Below, one piece after another: positions 45,640 to 57,969 of a stretch of 64,000 nt of DNA; within the stretch, counting starts at the first letter, position 1; every line of letters starts with the position of its first letter. Under the pieces are notes generated by a model that had not been told where the DNA came from, did not search any database, and worked only from the letters and a program-made list of their open reading frames with translations. Where the stretch lies: positions 96,732,671 through 96,796,670 of the forward strand of contig OY986438.1 in NCBI GenBank assembly GCA_963920525.1, given 5' to 3'. This stretch comes from Dichetophora obliterata. Lineage: Eukaryota > Arthropoda > Insecta > Diptera > Sciomyzidae. A program made the translations under genes and the position numbers.

Positions 45640-48600
45640 ACTTACTTAGTTGGCGCTACAACCGTATGTCGGTCTTGGCCTCATCTAAGAATTTGCGCCA
45701 GCCATTTCTGTCTTTCGCTTGCTGGCGCCAGTTGGAAATTCCAAGCTTTCAGGTTGTCCTCAAATTGGTCTTTCCAACGAAGATGCGGTCGTCCTTTTCC
45801 GCTGGGTACCGAATCGAATGTTTTCTTCACTGGAGCATCGTCTTTCATGCAGTGAACATGACCAAGCCAGCGAATCCTCTCAATTTTAATGCGCTTGACT
45901 ATGTCGATGTCAGCGTACAGCTCATACAGTTCATCATTCCACCGTATTCGGTACTCGCCATTGACGCAGATTGGTCCATAGATCTTACGAAGAATCTTTC
46001 TCTCGAATGCTCCTAAAGTCTTTTCATCTGAACTGCTCAGCGTCCAGGTTTTTGATGCATAAAGTAGGACGGGCATGATGAGCGATTTATAGAGCGTGAT
46101 TTTCCTTCGTCGAAAGAGGGTTCTGCTTCTCAATTGCCTACTGAGCCCAAAGTAACACCTGTTGGCAAGAGTTATTCTTCGTTTGATCTCAATGCTGATG
46201 TCGTTGGTTGAGTTAATGCTGGATCCCAGATAAACGAAGTCCTTTACAACCTCGAAAGACCTATTGTCAACTGTAACGTGGGTTCCAAGACGCTGGGACT
46301 GTTTGTTTGTTGACACCAATTATTTCGTCTTATCTGCATTCACTGCCAGACCCATTCGACTTGACTCTCTTTCTAATCTGGAAAATGCTGCACTGACTTC
46401 GCGCGTATTATGGCCAATGATGTCATTGTCATCAGCATACGCAAGCAGTATAACACTATTGTAGAATATTGTGCCACTACGTCTCAGATCAGCAGCTCGG
46501 ATGATCTTTTCCATCATTAGGTTGAAAAAGTCGCACGATAAGGAATCACCTTGTCTGAAACCTCGTTTGGTAAGAAATGGTGGGGAGAGGTCCTTCCCGA
46601 TTTTAACTGCGCTGCTGGTGTTGCTCAGTGTCATCCTGCAAAGTCGTATTCGTTTTGCAGGAATACCAAATTCAGACATGGTGGAGTACAGGTGCTTCCT
46701 TATTGGGCTGTCGAAGGCGGCTTTATAGTCGACAAAAAGATGGTGGGTGTCGATTTGTTTTTCTTGAGTCTTCTCCAAGATTTGTCGTAGCGTGAAAATC
46801 TGGTCGATGGTGGACTTTCCAGGTCTGAAGCCACGCTGATAAGGTCCGATCAGTTCGTTTACAATGAGCTTCAATCTTTCACATAAAACGCTCGACAGGA
46901 CCTTATATGCGATACTAAGAAGGCTTATCCCACGGTAATTGGCACAGGTAGTGGGATCGCCTTTCTTGTGGATTGGGCAGAGCACACTGAAATTCCAATC
47001 GTTCGGAACGCATTCTTCCGACCATATTCTGCATAGAAGTTCGTGAATGCATTTAAGTAGAGCTTCGCCTCCATTCTTAAACAGCTCAGCAGGTAAGCCA
47101 TCAGCTCCCGCGGCTTTGTTTTTTTAAGCCGAGCTATAGCTGTCAGAACTTCATCATAGTCGGGCAGCGGAACCTCGACGCTGTCATCCGAAATTGGGGT
47201 TTCCGGAATATCATCTCTATTGGCGGGATTGTTGTCAGCGTCGCCATTTAGAAGCTTAGAGAAGTGTTCCCTCCATAACGTCAGTGTACTCTGGACATCT
47301 GTCACTAGATTCCCGTTTTCATCATTGCAGGAAGAGGCCCTGGTTTTAAAACCATCGGCAAGGCGTCTTATTTTTTCGAAAAATTTTCGGGCCTTATTCC
47401 TGTCACCATACATCTCAATCTTCTCTTGCTCGCGCTTTTCTGCCTCTCTTTTTTTCCGCCTGAAAATATGTCTCTCTGCCCTCCTCTTTTCTTTGTATAT
47501 CTCCTTAGCAGCGCGCGTTACAACCGACTTCAGGGTGGCTTTGTAGGCGGCGTCTTTCTCTGCAGTGGCGTCGCGACACTTCTGGTCGTACCACTGGTTT
47601 CGGCGAGGGCGGTGGTAGCCAATCACCTCCTCAGCAGCCGCACGCATGGAGTTGGAAATGTGTGTCCACTGCGCGCATATATCATCGATTGGAGGAGTGC
47701 TTTGAAGCAGGAGTGAGAGTCGAGTGGCGAAAGCATCGGCTGTCTGTTTCGATTGCAGCTTGTCGACGTCTAGCTTTCTGTGTACGGTTGCGTGTATTCT
47801 TAGCTGCGCATAGACGTGTACGGATCTTGGCTGCAACAAGATAGTGATCCGAGTCAATGTTTGCACCACGGATCGTGCGTACATCCAATACGCAAGAAGA
47901 GTGCCTTCCGTCGATCAAAACGTGATCAATTTGATTTTTGGTTTTTTGATCAGGGGACATCCAGGTGGCTTTATGAATATTGAGATGCTTGAATCTAGTG
48001 CTACTTACGACCATGTTTCGTGCTGCGGCGAAGTCAATCAGCCTCATTGCGTTATCGGAGGTGTTGTCGTGTAGGCTGAACTTTCCGACTGTTGGACCAA
48101 ATATATTTTCCTTGCTCACCTTAGCGTTGAAGTCACCAAGCACGATTTTTACGTCGTGACGGGGGCAGCGCTCGTAAGCATTTTCAAGGCACTCATAGAA
48201 AATTTCCTTGATCTCATCGTCCTTGTCTTCTGTGGGAGCGTGCGCACATATTAGGCTTATATTGAAAAATTTAACCTTGATGCGGATTATGGCAAGTCGT
48301 TCGTTCACAGGTGTGAATCGCAGGACGTGGGGCCGTAATCTCTTGCCAACTACAAATCCGCATCCAAACTCGTGCTTCTTCGCATGACCGCTATAGTAGA
48401 TATCACAGGGTGCATGCCGAATGCAACCCTGTCCCTTCCATCGCATTTCTTGGATAGCAGTTATATCAGCTTTGTATCTTTCCAAGACATCAGTCAGTTG
48501 GATAGAGGCACCTTCCCAATTAAGGGTTCGAACATTCCAGATTTGGGGATCAGTTTTTTTCTATTCTTATTTGTTTTCATTGAAATGCTCACCACTCAGA

Positions 48601-48650
48601 TTAGCCGCCAAACTAACGGTTGTCAGTTTTGACGTTGCCTAGGGAACGCC
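45640..48650 (-). mobile_element. RTE-clade LINE, nearly full length
   Basis: A 3-kb element on the minus strand with a 5' UTR, one long protein (48580 to 45681) and a 3' end of a few taag repeats (aactaagtaagtaag), as is typical of RTE tails. It is much GC-richer than the surrounding DNA and has only a few lesions, so it is younger than the other LINEs here. I did not find a target duplication. Confidence 0.9.
45681..48545 (-). pseudogene. RTE endonuclease-reverse transcriptase with few lesions
   Basis: The N-terminal AP-type endonuclease runs from about 48530 to 47790: NWEGASIQLTDVLERYKADI, AIQEMRW (Glu), LGDFNAK (Asp/Asn) and DSDHYLV (catalytic His). The linker is basic and helical (47780-47250). 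The reverse transcriptase runs from about 47160 to 46340, with CPIHKKGDPTTCANYRGISL, FVDYKAAFDS, FRQGDSLSC and LAYADDNDII; YADD is the active site. The C-terminal region ends in WLGHVHCMKDDAPVKK and a GRPHLRW motif. Lesions: a frame break near 47775, a one-base loss in an A-run at 47119-47125, and an in-frame TAA at 46320-46322. It can no longer make the full protein. Confidence 0.93.
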
Positions 48651-48874
48651 ACGTGGAGGTTTGAGTCGAATTGAGGCGATTTCACAAGGATTATGCTGGC
48701 CTCGCTAGGTTGAGACAGTCAGACATGTTACCCTGTAAAGGCTTGCCTCCGGTTTCCTAGTCTCAACTTTTCCTTAATAAAAATAATTAAATAAATTACT
48801 TCTTTTTAATAAATCCAATACAATGATGCATATATTAACATATTTACTCTGAAAACACGCTTTTTGAACAATTT

Positions 48875-48985
48875 CACGTGAGATGAGAGGGGGGAGTCGA
48901 ACCAAGCCAAATCTCACGATATCTCACTAGGGGAGGGGGTGTTCACAAAAATCACCTCACGTTATTAATGGACGCCCCCTAAGTA
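48875..48985 (-). repeat. Element end of the gggggcgtccattaataacg type
   Basis: The minus strand begins gggggcgtccattaataacg, followed by accccctcccc and later cgactccccc. A similar design (ggggtcgttcataaactacg, then cccctccgtta) is at 55636. Probably an end of a DNA transposon common in insects. Confidence 0.5.
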
Positions 48986-48989
48986 ATTA

Positions 48990-49850
48990 AGTAGTTTGTC
49001 ACTTGGCATCTCAAAAATAATCGAAGAGAGGCTTTCAGTAAATTTGTATTATTTTGATCATGAGTCAGAATGTAGGTAATTATGTTTAGCTGCTTCCGGT
49101 TAGCCTCTTTAAATGTAATCCTTATTTATCCAAGCACACAACACAAAAAACTTGCTTTAAATTTTAACACTAAGACCACTAGAAAGGATTGTTGTTGATG
49201 CTACTTCACAGGCATCATTAAATCAAAGACACATTGTCAACAGGAAGCGCTAAATTAGCCGCAACAATTTTGCTAGTTGACATCATTCTGTTTCTTTTCG
49301 TTCTTCTTCACTCTGATCTGAATGAGAAGAGCCAGCCATTGGCAACAATTTTCGGGTTGATACGCTACTTTCTGCAGAAATATCTGCTGTCTGATCTTCA
49401 AATTCGGACATCTGCAGTTTTAAATGTGCAGACATGAGTTCATCTTCATCATCATAAAGCGGAAATCAAAGCAAAGAAACGAAGTGAGATGAGCCAGACA
49501 GTAAAAACCAGAACAAATCAGCAGGCAGGCACTCAGATAGACGGAGCGGCTGACAGACACCAAGACTTTTTTTAGTCATTCATGCTGAAAAGGCATTATT
49601 TTTATAGTATTGTATGTAGATGCATTTTTGGCAAAAATGTATAGAACTAATGTGACCCAAAAAGTGAAAAAACAATATTAAACAAACACAAATCTATGGC
49701 AAAATCATAAAATTTATGGTCCACTGGGAACATCTGCTGAATATGAATAATATTGCTGAATTATTTAAAAAAAAAAATTTTACTAAAGAAATGAGCAAAA
49801 TTTTAAAGATTTAACCAATTCACATGTTTGCTTTAATTCAGTCAGGTTTA
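48990..49850. other. Non-coding stretch
   Basis: No gene recognised. The ORF at 49234-49437 is short and unremarkable. Confidence 0.35.
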
Positions 49851-49861
49851 TTTGTTGGAAC

Positions 49862-51390
49862 CAGTGGCGTAAAAAGCAGGCCCGTAGAGCCCGCATTGTG
49901 GGCGGGCGCAACTAAGTCAGGGGCGCCCTCAAGTCCCTTTATGAAAATGACAAATGAAGTGGAGAACGACGCACAGTGTAAAATAAGCGGTCAAAAATCT
50001 AATTTATAGATGTTTGAATTTTTCCAAAATTTGTATGGCTTTCAATAGAAAATATCGTGGGAGAAAAAATCAAAATTAATTTTTTTTTAATAGTAGCAAC
50101 CATTTCGTTACGACAAGCAGTCAAAGTTGCATTTTTTAGAAATTAAATTTTTCTTGTTATTCACATTTTATTTAATTTTCTTTTTTATTTTTCAAAAAGT
50201 TTAAAATTTCTTATGTATGGCAATATTACTTTTTTTTACATTTTGAACATATGGTTTTAAGATTATCGTAAAAGTAAACTCAAAGTAAACACATAAAAGT
50301 AAACACAAGTTTTGAAAGTGTTGAAAAAATAAATTGAGAAAGATATTTATTATTTGAGAAAGATAATTAAGATATACTAAAATATTTACTTCCTTCGCAA
50401 AATATTATTTTTAAATTAACAACAATAAATGAAAAATAATTTAATAATATGTGATGAAATAAAATTCTCAGAGTGCAATAATCGACGTCAAAAAAGCCGA
50501 CTATTCAGAGCAAAAGTCGTCTTTGTTTGGCAAAATTCGTTTATGGTCGAAGCCGATTTACCCGTTTGCTTTCATATTTTTAGCAAGTCAGCTACTGCTG
50601 TTATTTTAATCAATCAGTTGGTCATATTTTGTAACGTTAGCAAATTCTTCAGTTAACAGTTAAAGTCAAATACAAAATATTTAAACTTAATATCTTAAAC
50701 TTATCAGTTCACCAGTAAGAAAAATATTAATCTCATTTATTCAAACTTTTAGTTTCTTTAACTTTAAAAAAAAAAATTAATATAAATAAGCAAATACGCA
50801 GGCTTTTGGTCTGTTTTTATTATTTATTACTTATTTCCAATATTTGATGTCAATGTTGTTAAAATTTAAAAATTATAGTGCAAAATTGTTTTATTGTATT
50901 TTTAATTGTTTTTAGTTCTTGAGTTTGAAGTAGTTCGAAATATTGGATATAATTAATAAATAATTAACTGACCTAAAGCCTGCGTATTTGATTATTTAAT
51001 AATAAAATCAAAAGGTCATAGAACACACAACAATAAAAATTAATACGTGTTTTCTTTTTGCCTTCTTTGTGATCTTATAATATTTATTATAAATTTTATT
51101 ATATTTGATATTATAAAAAGTATTTTTTACGTTATTGCTGTTTTTTAACAAATACTATTAAAATAAAATATACATTTATTTATGAAATAAAATATTTTTA
51201 ACTGTTTTAACTGTTGTAATAAATTGTGACTATTGAATTAAATAAAAAGTCTCTTCTTGTTCTCTTCTTTTTTTTTCTTCTCTTGTTTTCTCTTACGCTT
51301 CTAGTAACCTACTCATAACATAATTTTGGTCTAAAAGTAAATAGCAGGGCGCTTTTAGAAACCTGCGCACAAATTATAATTACGCTACTG
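49862..51390. mobile_element. hAT element, 1.5 kb, perfect 8-bp duplication
   Basis: It is flanked by gttggaac on both sides (49854-49861 and 51391-51398). The ends are cagtggcgta and tacgctactg, the classic hAT pattern. The left subterminal region is GC-rich (ggcgggcgcaac), while the rest is extremely AT-rich. No transposase ORF. It holds a 200-bp MITE. Confidence 0.92.
50791..50990. mobile_element. 200-bp MITE with caaatacgcaggc ends
   Basis: The ends caaatacgcaggcttttggt and acctaaagcctgcgtatttg are inverted over 22 bp with two mismatches. It lies inside the hAT element at 49862. Confidence 0.82.
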
Positions 51391-51399
51391 GTTGGAACG

Positions 51400-52940
51400 T
51401 GATCTTGTGCAGTTCGAGCAAGCTAAAGCAGTTTTTCTTAAACATTTCCACTTTTTTTTTTAATCTGCGAAAATATCTTAAAAGCTTTTTAACAGCCTAA
51501 AAATCACACTACGCATGCTTTGAATAATTTTGATTAATGCATGCGCACAAAAATAAGAAATAAAAAAATGAATAAAAAATAACTATGATCCGCAGATTTG
51601 CAAAAAACTTGCGTAACTCACGGTCGGTTGGCTCAACGCAGATCACTTGCACCGGATGTCAGCGTTGAGGCCATGTGTAAGCACACAGCACGCGTGATTT
51701 ATATATGTTGCAAAAAAAAAACCCATAAAATAATATTTAGATTTGCTTTCATTTATTGTACAAAAACAAAAACTTCTACTAAAACTCGAGGAAGATCATC
51801 ATCAGCCTCACTGACAGCATTGATCGTGTCATGACAGTCAAGTCGCTCACGTTATCCCTGAGCTCCCCGACCGTCTTCTGTCTGTTCATCGTACGAATAT
51901 AGAATTATATATGATGAATGATCTTACAGGAACTGACACTGGTCCTTAGCGACACTGTGGAAAAAGTGGTGAAGCGAGGTCGAGCGAAAGGAGATGAATG
52001 AAAATCAAAACAAACAATGTTAAACGTGATCCATCCATTTATTGTAGAGCCATAAAATTATAAACTTCAAATTTTGGCATCAACATTAAATGCAGTGTAT
52101 GGCAAATGATTGATCGTTTTGCTCAAGTTGTTGTTAGTGTTATTGGCATGAGCTGATATAACAGATTTATATGAATTCTTTCTTAAGGCACATTTTTAAC
52201 ACATGTTAACAATTTTAAAATATAAATTAGCATATTTAAGGTTTTCTTGTTTGGCAGAAAACTAACTAATTTTAATTTAAGCCAATAAGCCAAATTGTGT
52301 ATTATATCGTGTACGCGTATTTATAATATACAGCGCTGGAAAATACAATAAATTACGTCTAACAAATAATATAATGACTTAATGACTTTTCAATGACTTG
52401 ACTTCTGAGAAATCAAAATTCTTGTCAGATATATTCGCACTTGACGGATTGGAGAATAGGAGGGGCCTTAAAACTTCCCTTACAGCTGCATTTATTCATT
52501 TGGCTTAGGTTTAAAAAGCATTTAATATATCATAGAAACTCGGTATGGGTCATTGTAAAAGGGGATTGTGGCACTTCCCATATAATTAGAATTATACCAT
52601 GTGAACCAAACCCATCTATAGAAAACTAATTAATGAACCTTTTCGGCACTCTGAAAGAAGTCCTTTTAGACTAAGATGCCACTTCAACACGAAACTTTTT
52701 TCTGTTCGGAAAAAATTAAACAAAAGTACTTAAAAGTAATTGCTCTTCTAATGTGATTATTTAAAATTATCTACAGCTGATATGAAAATATACTCTAATA
52801 TATGGCTATATTGCTGTAAAAAAGAATAAAAAGGAGTAATTTTAAGAAAATTGCCCCTGGGTATTTTTAAATTTTTTGCAAAAATTTCTGATATTTGGGA
52901 GAGTTTGAATTTTAATATAAAAAGAAATTGAAACTGTTTG
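51400..52940. other. Non-coding stretch
   Basis: AT-rich with a GC-richer patch at 51620-51970. No conserved ORF or repeat pair seen. Confidence 0.35.
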
Positions 52941-53645
52941 TGTTATTAGTATACAGTGGAAAATATGAAATTGCATATTTGTACTGAATGGTCACAAAAC
53001 AATTTCGGTGACACAGATATGCATCCCGAGAAATTCTATCTCGAAGAACATAACATAATTTTTGCATATTTAGCATATTCCATACAAATTGCACATACAC
53101 ATTTTAAGAGCATATGCAAAATTTATGCAAGTCCATTTAATCGCAAACTTCTATTAGAGGCATGGACGTTTTCAGAGGGTACAAGAGGGCACTTGCCTCC
53201 CCTTGACTTTCGCAAAAAAATCGTTATATTATTGCCAAAAAAATTTAAAAATACTAATAAAGCATGAAAAATTAATAATTGCATAAATAACTGAAATATA
53301 CGATTTCATTATTCTAAAATATATAAATTCTCTATACAAATTATTCTATTTTTATATTATAATTTTTATTTTATATATTTTAGAATTATATGTAAGCTTA
53401 ATGCCAAATATGTAAGTCATATTTTCTTAGTATAAAGTAATATAAATACTAAAAATGTTAAGACTTTTACAGCCCCTCCTTTGTATTATAACATAAATTT
53501 ATGCGAACGCACATGATCATAAAGTCGGCCAAAGTTAAGTTCTTCATCAATAAAGTCAACCAAAGGTCGAAGATGTATGTTCTTGTTAAAATAAAGCTAA
53601 TTCGAAGAGAATGTTTTGGTGGTATTTTTGTTGATTGCACGATTA

Positions 53646-53824
53646 GGGGTATTCACGATTCAGAAAACTTGCCTGTGCATTTGAGAACTTGTGCAGTTAA
53701 GTTTTCATGGATACACTACTATCAATTTTTCGAATATGTCATTATATCTGCACGTGTATTTTGGCTTTGTAGAGTACCCAAGTCCTCAACTGCACAGGCA
53801 AGTGCACTGAATCGTGAATGCCCC
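53646..53824. mobile_element. 179-bp MITE, TA-flanked
   Basis: The ends ggggtattcacgattcag and ctgaatcgtgaatgcccc, plus inner blocks acttgcctgtgca and tgcacaggcaagt, are inverted. TA lies on both sides (53644-53645 and 53825-53826). Confidence 0.85.
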
Positions 53825-53839
53825 TATTGTTGTTACCTA

Positions 53840-54400
53840 ATTTAATGAATTAGCTTTTCTAGACTTCTCAGGTGCATTCAACAACGTATCAACTAAGGCG
53901 GTAATCCTGAACTGATTACGTACAATTGATGCTGCATCAGGTATTAACCTATGGCTAGACAATTTACTAAATTACTGAATAGTTCGAGCTGAGTGAGCAC
54001 TAAATCCATGGAAAAATATGCTCACAATGAGATGCCACAGGGACGGATCCCCTTGCCCCTACTATAAAATCTCGTTGTCAATTAACTACTCAAAAACTTT
54101 GAAGGTAGAACCCCGAAGATAACAATCTATGCAGATGAAATAAACATAATTATATTTGGAAAATGTCAATAAAAAATAAGCAAAAAAGGCACATCAAATA
54201 TCTAGGAGTCGTCCTGGATAGCAAGTTGGAATGGAGAATCAATGTAGAAGAAAGCCACTATTGCGCTAAATGCATTCAAGAAGATGCTAGATAGCACCTA
54301 AATTCTCTCGCCCATTCGAATTCATTGGATCTATGTAACGGTGCTTTTGCATTACGAGTGCAATGAAGTAAACTCCAACTAAAGTGCTTGAGGCTTTTAT
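53840..54400 (+). pseudogene. LOA/R1-like LINE, reverse transcriptase relic
   Basis: The plus strand shows LDFSGAFNNVST (RT motif A), a decayed QG...PLL motif, TIYADEINIIIFG (YADD changed to YADE) and HIKYLGVVLDSKLEWRINV (thumb). The spacing is too short and stops are frequent. It is an old, truncated copy. Confidence 0.75.
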
Positions 54401-54774
54401 ATGTATGGAACCTTTGGACATACACGCAAAACTAATATCCACAGGAAAAATGAATTACTGAACATAAATCTGTATATGTTTAAAGTAATAAAATTATTTT
54501 TACATTTTTAACACTGATTTTTAATAAACTTTATAAATATTTACAATACTTGCAAATTGTATGGATTTAGAAAATTTTTATTGCTGCATAAGCAAAAAAT
54601 ATGTAGTACATTTTTGCATATGCTTTTGCATATTTTATTCATAAAATTTGCATTTCATAGATATGGTGTAATAAATGCATTATTGAAGACAAAATCAATA
54701 CAAATCCAATACTATACTTCAATCAGACTTAAAATGAATTTTGCATATAATTCCGCTGTCTAGTTATTAGACAA

Positions 54775-55620
54775 GCTAAAACACGATACTTTTCTAATAA
54801 ACTTAATTTATCTCTTCAAACCAAAACGTTGCGGAACATTAGAAGACTTGGCTTATGTAATAATAATCGCTCCAAATGTAATGAAGATCCTAAACTTTTA
54901 AATAATTTCTTTATCGATACTGTCCTTCACAACAGTTGTTAAGGTGCTTGATGATATTCGACCTGAATATGACGCTGGCTTTACGACTTTACTCTGTTTA
55001 CTTGACTTTTCCAAGGTCTTTGATAATGTTAACCATAAAATATTTAAGTCAAAAGCTTTAGTTTCTCTTTGGTTTTTGTGAACGAGCTATCAATCTTTTG
55101 TCTAATTATTTATGTAATAGAATTCAAGGAGTCAATGTCGGTAAGTATTTTCATAGTACAAAACTGTTCTCAGTAGTACATGGCTATTCTCTATGTTCAT
55201 AAATGATATTTTAAATGTATGTAAGAATGCGTAAGATGCGTATGCTGATGATATCTAGCTCTATCTATCTCGCCGAACTGGGCTTCTAGATGATGTGTGC
55301 TCCAGGTTGAATAAAAATCTCAATAGCATTGATGAGTGGGCTAAATGTAGTGGGCTTCAACTAAATGCTGCTAAATCTTAAGTCCTTCACATCTGTAAGA
55401 GTAAAACTTGTGTTGATGATGTCCCTGATCTGTTTATCGGAACTAGCAAGCTAATTATGGTATCAAAAGCTGTAAGCCTTGGTTATGTCATAAATTCCTC
55501 TTTGACTTTTGTTGACTACGTTAATAGTGTAGTAAAAAAGTTTATTATGTACTACGTAATTTAGGAATGTATGGTAGTGCAACTCCTGTTGACTAAAAAC
55601 GTAGGTTGGTAATACAACTA
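54775..55620 (+). pseudogene. CR1/jockey-like LINE, reverse transcriptase relic
   Basis: The plus strand shows RNIRRLGLCNNNRSK, then LLCLLDFSKVFDNVNHKIF (motif A with Asp), FINDILN, YADDI (55240-55254), and LNKNLNSIDEWAKCSGLQLN (thumb). There are several frame shifts and stops. This is a different LINE clade from the one at 53840: the segment before the palm and the DEWAKCSGLQLN motif are of CR1/jockey type. It begins just outside the hAT element's right duplication. Confidence 0.8.
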
Positions 55621-55635
55621 ATTTTACCCTTAGGG

Positions 55636-55765
55636 GTCGTTCATAAACTACGTTACCGATTTTTTAGCATTTTTTACCCCTTTTCCCCTCCGTTACTTTT
55701 CGTAGTGCATTTCAAAACCCCTCCTCACCCCCCCATTAAGTAACGTGTCTCAATGAATCTTATTT
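55636..55765 (+). repeat. Element end of the ggggtcgttcataaactacg type
   Basis: ggggtcgttcataaactacg, then ttttcccctccgttac, cacccccccatt and aagtaacgtgtc. It has the same design as 48875-48985, in the opposite orientation. Confidence 0.5.
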
Positions 55766-55769
55766 TGAC

Positions 55770-57241
55770 CATGAGTACATTAAAACTGCATTCTCAAAAT
55801 GAACGAAGAGTTAAATGAAAAAACCTTATCGTTGTTCACTGTTCAACATAGAATATAAACAAAAATGAGAAAGACAGCAACAATTTAGAAAAAAAGTTTA
55901 ACATATTATAAACCAAACGAAATGTCATTGTTTCAGCTTTTAATATTTGATGTTTTTGTTTTCTCTTAATTACGGAATTTTTAGAGGATATAACGGTTTT
56001 ATGCAAACAAATATTATAATATTTAGAATAACCATCTGTTGCGTGATTGGTTTGAAAATAAATTATTTGTTTTTATTGTTTTTAATCTTAAAGGTATATC
56101 AATTTTATTTCGAATGGAACCTGAACCATTCAGATCGGTGAAATATTAGGAAAGATATAGCCGAGTTTTCATATAAGCTTCATAAGGTGGACATTTTTAA
56201 AAAAAAATTTATGATTCGATAACTAAACGATGTATAGATAATTCCTTCGGTGAATTTTATTTTTCCAATGAGTACTAAAAACTGCATTTTTAGATCTTAG
56301 CGCTGCGGAAACCGTAATCTCCCCAAAAAAAATGCATTCGAAAGTAGTAGCTAGTTCCTTGAATATACATAATTTACCAAAATGTAATGGATATATGGAA
56401 AATTAAGAAGATTATGAAGCGTAAAACAGAAACTCAAGGAATGTACGTTATTTTCGACCAAATTGTTGCGTGGCAAAACTAGACAAATTCTCCAAAGACG
56501 CTAATTTTGATAAATTACATTATATATAATTAAAAAAAATATATATTAAAATCGGTCGATTAGTTTGTTGGCAGGAGTGTTCAAACTCTGGCGCACCGGG
56601 GTATAAGCGCTTTTGAATCTGTATTATAAGCGGAATTGATTTTACATTTTTTGTAAATATTCTTGAATAGTAGTTGTACAGCAATAATCAATTAAAAACA
56701 TAAATTCAATTTTGAAAAAATTGTTTGCCCCAAAGCCTTCCTTAAAGCATTATGTATAAATTTATATTATTTTTCTTTGTACCATAATTTTAGCTATCCT
56801 TTTTGTTTGAGTAAACAGAACAAATAACTGCAGCTGTGAGTAAACAGAGAAAATAAATGGGGAACAGCTGAAATACTTTTTGTATTTTTAATAGACATTA
56901 CGGAGTTTGTAGAAAAGCAGCTATAAAACGAATGCAAGCGGTCAGCAAATAATGTAGACACTCTGTTAAGATCCGACAGAATATTGTACAATGCTCGCTT
57001 CAGATCGTGTTTCATTTGAAATTCAGTACACAAACTTAGAAAGTACTGTAAAATGTTAAACACAACAACAGTGTACTCTTTGCAGCAGACAAAGCAAACG
57101 TATTCAAGCAGATGTACCATTGCCATCATACCTCTTTTAAAGAGAATCAGCCCTATCATGAATAATTTTTCATGCAGAATCGAAAAAGGGAGTTTTAATT
57201 TTTAAGATAAAGCTCAAGAACACTTTGGAAATTTTTAATGT
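55770..57241. other. AT-rich stretch, no gene
   Basis: The minus-strand ORF at 56794-57159 (121 codons) lacks recognisable motifs. No repeat ends seen. Confidence 0.35.
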
Positions 57242-57249
57242 ATACTTAG

Positions 57250-57489
57250 TAGGGCGGGTCAATTTGTATGGACGAATTTTTTGGAGGACTGGCTCAGCGA
57301 AATTCGTAAAATACATGTAATTTCAAGACTTTTTCTCCACTACAGCATATACAAATTCTGAAAAAAAGCTGTGCGGACTTTCGTAAATAGATTTTGTTCT
57401 CAATTATAAAATATGAATGTATGAATGTATGTGTATGAATCTATTTACGAAAGTCCGCACAGCTTTTTTCCAGAATTTGACCCGCCCTA
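57250..57489. mobile_element. hAT MITE, 240 bp, perfect 8-bp duplication
   Basis: It is flanked by atacttag (57242-57249 and 57490-57497). The ends are tagggcgggtcaa and ttgacccgcccta. Inside, a second long inverted repeat (aaagctgtgcggactttcgt with acgaaagtccgcacagcttt) forms a strong hairpin around a gtatgaat repeat. Confidence 0.92.
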
Positions 57490-57799
57490 ATACTTAGTCA
57501 TCAATGGTTTATTAACAATTTTGCGTCAAAAATTTCACAAAATGTTGTTGAGCTTTATGTTAAAAATGGAAACTCCCTTTTCCGATTCCGCGTGAAAAAT
57601 TTTTCTCGAGATCTTTTTTTATATTTTTTAAAATTAAAAGTCCTCTTTTTTGTTGTTGGAGACAAAATATATCTATCAATAAAAAATTTACTAAAAATTT
57701 GCATGAAAAGTATCAACACTGATTTGCAAGTTATTAGCTATATGGCAATGCTGAACGCTATCCCTGAACAACCGTAACTTAACCCTAGCTTTGACCACT

Positions 57800-57966
57800 A
57801 TATTTTTGCATACGTTATGTGTCCATGATTTTGTCCTAGCTATTTTTTCACCTTTTTAGAGACATCGGTTAACCCTAAATTTGTTTTTTGCATACGTTAT
57901 GTGTCCATGATTTTGTCCTAGCTATTTTTTCACCTTTTTAGAGACATCGGTTAACCCTAAATTTGT
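57800..57966. repeat. Recent 82-bp tandem duplication
   Basis: The unit starting gcatacgttatgtgtccatg (57808) recurs at 57890 with no visible change, ending cggttaaccctaaatttgtt. Confidence 0.88.
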
Positions 57967-57969
57967 TTC

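Larger units (their letters stand above)
52950..54762. mobile_element. hAT element with nested MITE and LINE, 8-bp duplication
   Basis: The direct repeat gttattag lies at 52942-52949 and 54763-54770. The ends are tatacagtggaaaatatg and (inverted) tagacagcggaattatatg. The subterminal DNA on both sides is rich in atttgcatat and gcataa motifs, as expected for transposase-binding repeats. No transposase. It encloses the MITE at 53646 and LINE sequence at 53840. Confidence 0.82.

Noticed and set aside
45681..46016. 128-codon plus-strand ORF at 45630-46016
   Set aside because: Antisense shadow of the C-terminal RTE protein.
47220..47716. Plus-strand ORFs opposite the RTE element
   Set aside because: Shadows of the minus-strand RTE coding sequence.
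56794..57159. 121-codon minus-strand ORF
   Set aside because: No motif, no splice or polyadenylation context, average AT-rich composition.
57800..57966. CRISPR-like or satellite array
   Set aside because: Only two adjacent copies with no spacer pattern; a simple duplication.
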